In this document: one piece after another, positions 1 to 6,610 of the stretch
How positions within the stretch are numbered: position 1 is the first letter of the stretch
Layout: the number at the start of each line of letters is the position of its first letter
Assembly: GCA_016839345.1 (NCBI GenBank)
Contig: JAEOUL010000281.1
Location: forward strand, 1 to 10,496
Source of the DNA: Candidatus Thorarchaeota archaeon
GTDB lineage: Archaea > Asgardarchaeota > Thorarchaeia > Thorarchaeales > Thorarchaeaceae
DNA: 10,496 bases
Reading direction: 5' to 3'
The notes under the pieces: generated by a model
The model's database searches: none
What the model was told of the DNA's origin: nothing
What the model saw: the letters and a program-made list of their open reading frames with translations, nothing else
Program-made: the position numbers and the translations under genes

Positions 1-642
1 ATAATACCCCTCGAGTTGCTTGAAAGTCAATGTATGTGTCATTATTCGTTTTGCACCAGATGGTTTCTGTCCAGCCATTTTGGATACGGCTTTAACGACC
101 TTCTCAATACTGTTGAATTTTCCTGGGGAAACCTTATTCTTCTTAATCCATGCAGGGCTGGCTCCTCTCTTTCCAGGCCCTTTCAGAAGTTTTTCCATTG
201 TTCTTGCGGGACCACCAGTCCTCCCATCAAGAACCATTCCATCGTTTCGTTTAATCTCAAAAAGTTCAATCATATCGACTTTGATCGAATGGAAGTCTCC
301 GGATTTCCTAGGCATATAGACCTCCTTGCCTATGAGAGTCCCTTTCACTTGTTCTGTAACTCCGATTTCCTGAGAACGTAGCCTCAAGAACTTAATGTCG
401 AGATCTGCATCATAGTAACAATAGAAGTCGTACTTGATTATGGGCTTGCCAACTGTGACTTCTGAAACACCTAGGATATCAGCACCATCAGACTCAGCAA
501 TCTTCTTTGCCTTCTCAGGTTTTACCTTGGCTCCAAAGTAGTAGAGCTTCTTCTTATTGGTGTCAACCTTCATCTTCACATTAGCACCAGTCACCTTGAA
601 CATCGAAGGTGAAAGTGTAGCTTTCTTCTTCTTCTTTGCCAT
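1..642 (-). CDS. Basic protein of unknown function, 3' end outside window
   Basis: The frame is open from an ATG at 642 down to position 1, giving 214 residues with no stop, so the C-terminus lies off the left edge. The protein begins MAKKKKKATLSPSMFKVTG. It is rich in Lys and Arg throughout, with stretches such as EVYMPRKSGDFHSIKVDM and DGRTGGPARTMEKLLKGPGK. I see no signal peptide, membrane segment or Cys cluster, so a soluble and possibly nucleic-acid- or ribosome-associated protein is likely; that is inference from charge alone. I do not recognise the family. It lies 52 bp downstream of glutamyl-tRNA synthetase on the same strand and could be read from that transcript or from its own weak TATA-like element. 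A partial AGGT at about 656-653 is the only ribosome-binding candidate. The coding call is supported by the long open frame and balanced composition. Confidence 0.8.
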   Translation of the reverse strand, partial: MAKKKKKATLSPSMFKVTGANVKMKVDTNKKKLYYFGAKVKPEKAKKIAESDGADILGVSEVTVGKPIIKYDFYCYYDADLDIKFLRLRSQEIGVTEQVKGTLIGKEVYMPRKSGDFHSIKVDMIELFEIKRNDGMVLDGRTGGPARTMEKLLKGPGKRGASPAWIKKNKVSPGKFNSIEKVVKAVSKMAGQKPSGAKRIMTHTLTFKQLEGYY

Positions 643-674
643 AACGAACCACTGACCTGATATACTACTGCTAG

Positions 675-684
675 CTATATGTTC
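675..684 (-). promoter_or_regulatory. Possible TATA-like element upstream of the basic protein
   Basis: Read on the minus strand, this short spacer contains AACATATAGC preceded by a purine-rich GAGA, resembling an archaeal BRE plus TATA box. Transcription starting about 25 nt downstream would give a leader of roughly 10 nt before the ATG at 642. A second A/T tract (GTATATCA) lies a few bases closer. The match is short and may be chance. Confidence 0.25.
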
Positions 685-694
685 TCTTTGGCGG

Positions 695-2431
695 CTACTT
701 ATGCGCAAAGGATACCCTCATTGGGACTCCAGCATCATAGATTCTAGCAAAACCAACTCTCTCAAACTGGAGGAAAGTTCCAGTCTTCATTTTTGTTAGA
801 CCGGGTTCACCTAGCCCAGTTTCTATTGATCCATCAATCATCGTTAGCTCCACTGGTATGGATTTCGCTTTTGGAATCCAATGTATAATTGGACCTCCCG
901 CTTTTCGGACCTCATCAACATCAAGACTATGATGTTTCAACTTGAGAGGTTTCATAGTTTCAACTGTGAAGTTAGCATAGTCCTTCAAGCGGATCAGATT
1001 GCCTTTCTTCATTTTCTTGAAATCTCTCTGTGAGATACCGACCTCACAAGTTCCATCCCTCAGACCCAATGGTATCTTCCTGACTCCTAGTTTTGGAAAA
1101 TCTGGATGAATAGGAACCTCAGCTGTTGTCAGATCCGGAGGAACACCAGATGTTGTTGCCCAAACTGGATTTCCGACAAAGAAGGCTCTTGGAGTATCAG
1201 CATCTCTGAGCTTTCTGTTCTCTGAATACACTGATTTCATGGATATCGAGATGTCAACAATACTGAGTCCGAGATCCAGCATCACTTTACGAAGAGCTCG
1301 TGGGTCGATTCCTCTCTTCTCGAGAGATTGCATACTCCAAGTTCGTGGATCATCCCAACCTGTGTATGCTCCGGATAAAACTTCTGCACGTGATTTACTT
1401 TTGCTCAGCTTGGCATCTTCGAACTTTAGACGACCATAATAGAGGAGTTCAGGTTCTTGCCATCCATAGATTCGCCAAATATGTTGCTCTATCTTCCCTT
1501 CCTTTACAAGGTCTTTTCCACGTATGATATGGGAAATTCCCAGCTCGTGATCATCGATTCCCCATGAATACTCAAGCAATGGCCAGACCCTGTACTTCGT
1601 GCCAACCCGAGGATGTTCTGTTTCAGAGATTCGAAGAATGACATGATCTCTCATTGCAGGATCTGGGTCAGTCATTCCAGTCTTAATTCGGACTGCTGCA
1701 GCCCTCTCCTCGTATGTACCATCAAGCATCTTCTCCCATCTTTCGAGATTGTTTTCGACTGAGAAAGTCTGGCACAAACAGGGTATACCCTTTACCTTGT
1801 GCTCTGTTCTCCAAACGTTTGCATCACAGTCACACACGTACGCTTCGTTCTTCTTGATTAGATCGACCGCGTAATCATAGAAGAGTTGTAGTCGATCAGA
1901 CTTATACACAGTCTTGTGCACCTTTACATCAAGGTAATCAAGACTCTCTGGTATAAGGTCGAAGGCATCTGGTTCAACGACCTTTTCGGCGGAACCAATC
2001 GTGTCATCGAAGACTAATATGAGCTCGCCCTTGTACTGTTTTACATAATGGTCATTCAAGATGACCATTCTTGAGTTCCCCACATGAAGGGGACCCGATG
2101 GGAAAGGTGCTAGTCGCATTACTATCTTGGACCACTTATCTGCATTGGGAAGGTCAGGAGGTTGCTTGACCTCGGATGATTCAGCGACATCAGAGGGCTC
2201 GAGAAGCTCTGGTGCAATTTTCTGTAACTCAGCAATCTGGTCATTAAGAGTCATTTTGATTACTTCGTTGACAATCTGTTCGACTAATGATTTCACTTGT
2301 ACTGCTCGTGAACGTAAGTCGGCTCTTGAACCGAGTAACGCATTCATGACTGATTTTGCACTAGGTTTTCCTTCATATTTGACTGCATTATCTAAGACAG
2401 CTTTACGCACCTCAAGCTCAAGATTGTCCAT
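695..2431 (-). CDS. gltX: Glutamyl-tRNA synthetase, archaeal type
   Basis: Charges tRNA(Glu) with glutamate using ATP in the cytoplasm. Archaeal enzymes of this class are usually non-discriminating and also form Glu-tRNA(Gln) for the amidotransferase route; that is family knowledge. Counted from the ATG at 2431 (578 aa, normal family length), the class I HIGH-type signature is PSGPLHVGN at about 111-119 and the KMSKS-type loop is KLSKSKSR at about 341-348. A zinc-binding pair CDC (200-202) and CLC (218-220) sits in the insertion between them. The C-terminal third is the beta-barrel anticodon-binding region of the GlnRS-like archaeal/eukaryotic type. The frame extends to an ATG at 2467 (590 aa), but 2431 has a GGAG 8 nt upstream, and the resulting N-terminus (MDNLELEVRKAVLDNAVKY) matches how archaeal GluRS proteins begin. 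The gene is followed on the same strand by the basic unknown protein. Confidence 0.96.
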   Translation of the reverse strand: MDNLELEVRKAVLDNAVKYEGKPSAKSVMNALLGSRADLRSRAVQVKSLVEQIVNEVIKMTLNDQIAELQKIAPELLEPSDVAESSEVKQPPDLPNADKWSKIVMRLAPFPSGPLHVGNSRMVILNDHYVKQYKGELILVFDDTIGSAEKVVEPDAFDLIPESLDYLDVKVHKTVYKSDRLQLFYDYAVDLIKKNEAYVCDCDANVWRTEHKVKGIPCLCQTFSVENNLERWEKMLDGTYEERAAAVRIKTGMTDPDPAMRDHVILRISETEHPRVGTKYRVWPLLEYSWGIDDHELGISHIIRGKDLVKEGKIEQHIWRIYGWQEPELLYYGRLKFEDAKLSKSKSRAEVLSGAYTGWDDPRTWSMQSLEKRGIDPRALRKVMLDLGLSIVDISISMKSVYSENRKLRDADTPRAFFVGNPVWATTSGVPPDLTTAEVPIHPDFPKLGVRKIPLGLRDGTCEVGISQRDFKKMKKGNLIRLKDYANFTVETMKPLKLKHHSLDVDEVRKAGGPIIHWIPKAKSIPVELTMIDGSIETGLGEPGLTKMKTGTFLQFERVGFARIYDAGVPMRVSFAHK

Positions 2432-2439
2432 TGGAACAT

Positions 2440-2443
2440 CTCC
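2440..2443 (-). promoter_or_regulatory. Shine-Dalgarno deciding the gltX start
   Basis: GGAG on the minus strand, 8 nt before the ATG at 2431. The upstream in-frame ATG at 2467 has no comparable site (its leader reads CAAAGTTAA). This favours the shorter protein. Confidence 0.55.
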
Positions 2444-2576
2444 ATTTTGTCTGACCTCTAATTTCATTTAACTTTGACTGGAAATAGAGGATTTCACTAG
2501 AATAATAATGGAAAATGTTCACCACGGAGACGCTTATTTGGCATTCGGGATGTGGAGTATGGGAGAACATCGTCTT

Positions 2577-2581
2577 AGGTG
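2577..2581 (+). promoter_or_regulatory. Shine-Dalgarno supporting a GTG start
   Basis: AGGTG ends 8 nt before the GTG at 2590. An in-frame TGA at 2584-2586 rules out any longer form, so this site and the GTG together fix the start of the zinc/acidic protein. Confidence 0.5.
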
Positions 2582-2589
2582 TCTGAAAC

Positions 2590-2913
2590 GTGTCTGAGTT
2601 AAAGTGTTGTAAGAAATGTGGTGCCTTTATCACATGCACTAACAAGGGAGAGTGTTGTCCAGAGTGCGAATACTTTGATCCAGTGGACAACCTATGTATG
2701 GCTATCCCGGAGAAGAAAAAGACAAAGAAGGACATATTTGATGAACCAATAGAGATTGATCCTGACACATATCTTTTCGAAGACGATGATGAAGATGATG
2801 ATCTAAGTGATCTTCCTCCTGAGCGAGAATCCTCCGACGATGAGAAGGAGGAGGAGGATGAGGAGGACGATGAGGAGGAGGAGGATTTCGAATTCGATGA
2901 TGACGATTGGTAG
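2590..2913 (+). CDS. Small Cys-rich zinc-binding protein with acidic tail
   Basis: A 107-residue protein in two halves. The N-terminal ~36 residues carry Cys at 6, 7, 10, 16, 22, 23, 26 and 36 (CCKKCGAFITC and CCPECEYF), a zinc-ribbon or rubredoxin-like arrangement that probably binds one metal. After a Lys-rich hinge (EKKKTKKD), the C-terminal ~50 residues are almost all Asp and Glu, ending DDDDW. Acidic tails of this kind are known in histone chaperones, HMG-type proteins and RNA polymerase accessory factors; which, if any, applies here cannot be told. The start is GTG, one codon after an in-frame stop, with AGGTG at 2577-2581 spaced 8 nt upstream. The gene diverges from gltX and converges on the membrane hydrolase with a 5-bp gap. 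I do not recognise a named family. Confidence 0.8.
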   Translation: MSELKCCKKCGAFITCTNKGECCPECEYFDPVDNLCMAIPEKKKTKKDIFDEPIEIDPDTYLFEDDDEDDDLSDLPPERESSDDEKEEEDEEDDEEEEDFEFDDDDW

Positions 2914-2918
2914 ATTCT

Positions 2919-3686
2919 CTAAATGTTAAGTAGATAGAGTCCAAACAATGCAATAGCTATCATCACCAAGAGTGTTGCGTTACTAACAAGAAAGTTACGT
3001 GCGTTTTTCGTCCCAATCTTAATTGGTCCCAGCGGCTTTATTCCAGTTGGTGCCTTCAGATAAGGATCAGCAGCGATCCAGAGAATTTCTAGTGGATTTG
3101 CGTCACTTGGGAAAATGTCCAGATAGAGATGTGATGCATAGCCCAAAAGGAATAGGGCTGTGATGTAATATTCAACTTCTGCACCAATAGTCAAACCATT
3201 AGCAATTGCTGTGGCGATATTAATCAGAGTTGTAAGTATAACGAGAAGGGGAAGTACAACTGAATGGAAAATAATATTCCGATGCCTTGAGATTCCTAAG
3301 AAAGGAATATCCCAATCAGGCATGAGTGCTCCAGCCACCGTAATGATACCTCCAATAAAGATCGATATTCCACCAATGATTGCTATACCAGTATACCATT
3401 GATAAAAGATAGCACCAGCAAGAGAGCCGATACAAAATGATACAAAGAACATTGCACCGACGGCACTCCTATTACTAGTTGTTCTAGCACGCATATCTTT
3501 GTGCGGAGCTTTCCAGTAGAGGATAGGTACTGAAACAACACTGACACCTATTCCACCAACAATATAGAAGACCAGTAAATCAGGGAGCGAACCTCCGATA
3601 TCTTGAAACACTGTAAAACCATAGATTAGTGAATACAGACCAACGAAGAGGGCAAAAGCAAATACTAAATGTGAAACGCGATTCAT
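2919..3686 (-). CDS. Membrane-bound metal-dependent hydrolase, YdjM/DUF457-like
   Basis: A 255-residue integral membrane protein with about seven hydrophobic segments (near 3-25, 36-57, 77-95, 98-120, 141-162, 170-188 and 235-254, from the ATG at 3686). Between and inside helices are the polar signatures of the YdjM/DUF457 group: MPDWD at 122-126, GISRHRNIIFHS at 131-142 and GYASHLYLDIFPSD at 182-195. These Asp and His residues probably hold a metal at the membrane face. The family is called metal-dependent hydrolase from sequence and phospholipase C-like motifs, and its substrate is generally unknown. A TTG six bases upstream (3692) is possible, but ATG at 3686 with GGGG 7 nt before it is simpler. 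It follows the ESCRT-II-domain gene on the same strand after a spacer of about 48 bp and may be co-transcribed with it. Confidence 0.82.
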   Translation of the reverse strand: MNRVSHLVFAFALFVGLYSLIYGFTVFQDIGGSLPDLLVFYIVGGIGVSVVSVPILYWKAPHKDMRARTTSNRSAVGAMFFVSFCIGSLAGAIFYQWYTGIAIIGGISIFIGGIITVAGALMPDWDIPFLGISRHRNIIFHSVVLPLLVILTTLINIATAIANGLTIGAEVEYYITALFLLGYASHLYLDIFPSDANPLEILWIAADPYLKAPTGIKPLGPIKIGTKNARNFLVSNATLLVMIAIALFGLYLLNI

Positions 3687-3734
3687 CTTCAAACCCCGGG
3701 TCCTAGAGTGTAAAAAGAGAGTCCTTCGCGTGTC

Positions 3735-6050
3735 TTATTTCTTTCCCCCTCTCAAACCTGGGAACCAGTATTGCGTACTCTTTGAATAGCTTCTCTGTTC
3801 TTTCGCGACGCCGTTTGTCACTAGAAGTTCAAGTGCGTTCTTCACACGTTCCTCTGTCCAGCCTAGAGTGACAACTACATCCTCAATACTAAGACTTCCA
3901 TCTTTTTTGGCTGCAATACTGAGGATTTGTTGCGGGTCATCAGTGAGGGCAACAGGGACAAATTCCACCATGAGTGCACCACCCTCGATTGTGGTTAGAC
4001 CCTGAATCAAACCTTCCTTTGCCATGTCTTCGGTGATACTCTCAATCTCATCTGGATGGGTCCCCCAACCACTCTCATCAAGTCTTACAAGAAGTTCTGA
4101 GAAAAGCATAATGCCGCCAAACTGTTTTGAATCTGCAGCTATTCTCAAAATATCCCGACGAAGACCATCTGTTCTGTCATCACGTTTGAGAAGTCGCTTT
4201 ACCATACCCGATTTCTTCTTTGCTTCTGCAATCCATGACTCGGGTTCATATCCAAGTTCTGACAGAAGCTCAACCAGAGCTGTTCGATATGCAGGAATAC
4301 CTAAGAGTGTGCTGCCCTGTTTTTCGAAGGCTTCCCAGAGACGCTCCCGAATCATATCTAGTCGTCTTGATCTGTCAACCAATTCATCAAGTCGAATAGA
4401 TAGTTGCTCCTCAGGGGATAAAGAATTAATAATAATTGGAATGGCCACATCACTGGTTGAAGTAAGAGTGAATTCAAGAGGTTTTTCGAAATAACCTGGA
4501 GCATTAACAATTCCTTCGTAGTTACTCATTGGAAGTGAAACTACAATTGTACCTTTAGTATCAGATTTTGCTTGCAATACACCGAGATCAAGTTCAGCAT
4601 TCTCAACAGGACGACCAGCTTCATCTTGAATGTGGAATCTCACTTTGCATAGAGAGCCATCAGGTGTAACTGCAAGTTGTCGTTTCCTCCGTTTTATTTT
4701 GGTTTCCGGAATTCCTGAAATGATACCTTTGAGTTCGTCAATTAATGGCTGCTTAACAAGGCCATCTCCTAGAAGAAACTCTGCACCAACCAAAATTGAG
4801 TCACGAGACTCTTTCACTGTAAGAAGGTTGAAGTTCTTAGAGGAATCGCGTATGAATTTCCTAAGAGCAACATCATTATTAGCTCGTTCACTTAACAAAG
4901 AAGCAACTGCTCCAATCGCTCGAGTAGGAGTTTCAAACCCATCTACATAATCTCGTCGTCGACTCACTTTTTCACCATTACTCACCATTTGTGACAATGT
5001 GTAGATATCTATGTCTAACTGTCCTTTCTTTGAGAATCCAATTAGAAAGAAGGGCAACATTATGAGTGTACCTTTTTCTCCTGCATTCTCTATAGATATT
5101 GGGACTGACAGATCTGTCAAACTCGCCAGTTGCTCTTGTATTGATTTACTCACAGACTGAGTTTCAGCAAAGAATCCATCTCGTTCTACTAATAGTTCAC
5201 GGGATTCATCTTGAATAATGGAAAGCATTCCATCCCTACGGTCTTTATCACGTTTCAACGCTGACTTTCGTGATTCAATAGTCTTCTTGAGTTCAGATAT
5301 TCTCTCTTTCTTCTTTTCAATTGATGATGCAGAAACCATTACAAGTTCTGATTCTAGTTCAACGATTTGTTTCTCTAGTGCTAAGATTCTGAGATCTAAT
5401 CTAGACAATGTAGGCGCAGAAGATGCTTCCTGATTTCCAATCTTGTGCTCAACCCTTGTGGATATTGAATCCACTAGTTGAGTTATGGTTTCCTCAACAG
5501 TGCTGAGAGTATCTGCAGTTTCTCGTAGCAACTCAACTGATCGTGTGAATTCGTTCTGACCTAGAAGACCAGTAAGTGGAACCGAATAGTTCTCTATATT
5601 GTTACTCAGAGGACGCTCTAGTATTTGAGCAACTCCTCGAGACATTAATCCGCTCATTAGACCTAGGAGGGTAGTTCGACTTAAACTACGCAGTGGTGAA
5701 ATGAGTGCACGTGCGTCTTTTATACTCTGTAAAAGATCACCTGTGTTGATATTTTCAATGACAGAAGATGCATCGATGGTCTTGTGACAAGTTAATGATT
5801 CACTTGTGAGTCCAAATAATTCGACTAGGAAACTGCGGTTTGTGAATGGAGATGGTACAATCACAACAGGTAGATAGCATTTTAAGATAAATTCAAGCTC
5901 ACGACCGTTTCTCTGTTCAATTGCGCGCATTACCATTCCAGCTAAGACATAGTCTTCTGGAATGGCTTGTTCCATTGGTTGATCTCCTGTCAACTGGAGT
6001 CGTCTCGTAGCTGTTGCAGGTACAATGAGATTCCAGTCTTGAAGGTCCAT
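3735..6050 (-). CDS. ESCRT-II EAP30 (Vps22/SNF8-like) domain protein, large fusion
   Basis: A 771-residue multidomain protein counted from the ATG at 6050. Residues 1-195 form an unrecognised alpha/beta region. About 213-310 is a charged coiled coil. About 327-455 is a second unrecognised globular region. About 467-543 resembles a carboxypeptidase-regulatory-like beta-sandwich (DEAGRPVENAELDLG, then APGYFEKP). About 564-768 matches the EAP30 domain of ESCRT-II, comparing with remembered human SNF8: IPAYRTALVELLSELGYEP (585-603) corresponds to its NPEFR...IGVDP helix region, FGGIMLFSELL opens the first winged helix, and the second runs from ILSIAAKKDG through LGWTEERVKNALELL to QYWFPGL, where SNF8 ends HYWLPAL. 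In eukaryotes EAP30 proteins bridge ESCRT-I and ESCRT-III at membranes, but they are only about 260 residues long. The role here is inferred. The frame extends to ATG 6089 (784 aa); 6050 is preferred because TAGGA lies 6 nt upstream. No membrane segment is evident. The hydrolase follows downstream. Confidence 0.85.
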   Translation of the reverse strand: MDLQDWNLIVPATATRRLQLTGDQPMEQAIPEDYVLAGMVMRAIEQRNGRELEFILKCYLPVVIVPSPFTNRSFLVELFGLTSESLTCHKTIDASSVIENINTGDLLQSIKDARALISPLRSLSRTTLLGLMSGLMSRGVAQILERPLSNNIENYSVPLTGLLGQNEFTRSVELLRETADTLSTVEETITQLVDSISTRVEHKIGNQEASSAPTLSRLDLRILALEKQIVELESELVMVSASSIEKKKERISELKKTIESRKSALKRDKDRRDGMLSIIQDESRELLVERDGFFAETQSVSKSIQEQLASLTDLSVPISIENAGEKGTLIMLPFFLIGFSKKGQLDIDIYTLSQMVSNGEKVSRRRDYVDGFETPTRAIGAVASLLSERANNDVALRKFIRDSSKNFNLLTVKESRDSILVGAEFLLGDGLVKQPLIDELKGIISGIPETKIKRRKRQLAVTPDGSLCKVRFHIQDEAGRPVENAELDLGVLQAKSDTKGTIVVSLPMSNYEGIVNAPGYFEKPLEFTLTSTSDVAIPIIINSLSPEEQLSIRLDELVDRSRRLDMIRERLWEAFEKQGSTLLGIPAYRTALVELLSELGYEPESWIAEAKKKSGMVKRLLKRDDRTDGLRRDILRIAADSKQFGGIMLFSELLVRLDESGWGTHPDEIESITEDMAKEGLIQGLTTIEGGALMVEFVPVALTDDPQQILSIAAKKDGSLSIEDVVVTLGWTEERVKNALELLVTNGVAKEQRSYSKSTQYWFPGLRGGKK

Positions 6051-6056
6051 ATTGAT

Positions 6057-6061
6057 TCCTA
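6057..6061 (-). promoter_or_regulatory. Shine-Dalgarno favouring the internal ATG of the EAP30 gene
   Basis: TAGGA on the minus strand, 6 nt before the ATG at 6050. The outer ATG at 6089 is preceded only by AAGAAAGT. A TATA-like ACTAATAAC at 6117-6109 could place the transcript start almost exactly at 6089, so leaderless initiation at the outer ATG stays possible. Confidence 0.4.
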
Positions 6062-6089
6062 TGGTTGAAGTCATCGGAACGCTTTTCAT

Positions 6090-6151
6090 ACTTTCTTATG
6101 GAGAGACGGTTATTAGTTTGAACGCGCTGAACTATTTTTGGAGTAATTTGG
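6090..6151. promoter_or_regulatory. Divergent promoter region between EAP30 and Cys/His-protein genes
   Basis: A 62-bp spacer between two genes read outward. It contains the minus-strand TATA-like ACTAATAAC (6117-6109). On the plus strand, A/T-rich CTATTTTT at about 6132-6139 and then TTGGAG precede the ATG at 6152. Such a short shared region suggests that transcription of the two genes is linked. Confidence 0.4.
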
Positions 6152-6535
6152 ATGAAAAGAGATGACCCTTTACTCTTACCGGTGTGTCAAATATGCGGAA
6201 AATACAAGGGAGTAGGACCATGCAAGGATGTGAATTGTATTGATTCGTACAAATCCATTAGAAACGACTATGTTAAAATGGAAAGAAGACTTGATTACAG
6301 GTCCTGCAATCACTGTGAGAATGAAGCACATATTTTGTGCAGTAGATGCAACAGTGGATTCTGTGAAACTCATGGAACAGGGCATGACATTAATCAACTT
6401 GAGAGATGGAATCAACTCGTAGGAACCTGCTCTATATGCAAGCAAGTTGTATGTGAGAATTGCTGGATTCTCGAAGGTGATGGTGCTATCACCTGCCTAG
6501 AACATCACGAAAGAGGTAACAGAAATCACTTGTAG
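6152..6535 (+). CDS. Cys/His-rich zinc protein, B-box-like
   Basis: A 127-residue protein with three metal-site clusters. First: C12, C15, C24, C29 (CQICGKYKGVGPCKDVNC). Second: C52, C55, C63, C66, C71, H74, H78, whose spacing (CxxC-x7-CxxC-x4-C-xx-H-x3-H) resembles B-box-type zinc fingers. Third: C93, C96, C101, C104, C115 with H118/H119 (CSICKQVVCENC), another cross-brace or treble-clef-like unit. B-boxes in eukaryotes occur in TRIM-type ubiquitin ligases and mediate protein contacts. No RING finger is present here, so ligase activity is not claimed. The protein lacks membrane segments and probably acts as a small adaptor. It diverges from the EAP30 gene and precedes the winged-helix/GTPase pair by about 75 bp. 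The start has GGAG about 8 nt upstream. The exact family is not recognised. Confidence 0.82.
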   Translation: MKRDDPLLLPVCQICGKYKGVGPCKDVNCIDSYKSIRNDYVKMERRLDYRSCNHCENEAHILCSRCNSGFCETHGTGHDINQLERWNQLVGTCSICKQVVCENCWILEGDGAITCLEHHERGNRNHL

Positions 6536-6571
6536 TTGTCAATCTATTATTCCAATACGTAACGGTCAAAC

Positions 6572-6579
6572 ATTTATGG
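6572..6579 (+). promoter_or_regulatory. TATA-like box for the winged-helix/GTPase operon
   Basis: ATTTATGG preceded by GTCAAAC. Initiation about 25 nt downstream would fall near 6600-6605, giving a leader of only a few bases before the ATG at 6611. That would exclude the TTG at 6599 as the main start. Confidence 0.35.
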
Positions 6580-6610
6580 ATAAGCGTAAACTCAGTTATT
6601 GGGACGCGAC

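Noticed and set aside
2418..2768. Minus-strand frame crossing the gltX start and the zinc/acidic gene
   Set aside because: It overlaps two well-supported genes, including the gltX 5' end, and its product has no coherent features.
6152..6535. RING-type E3 ligase
   Set aside because: The Cys/His spacing does not fit C3HC4 or C3H2C3 RING patterns; B-box-like or treble-clef spacing fits better.
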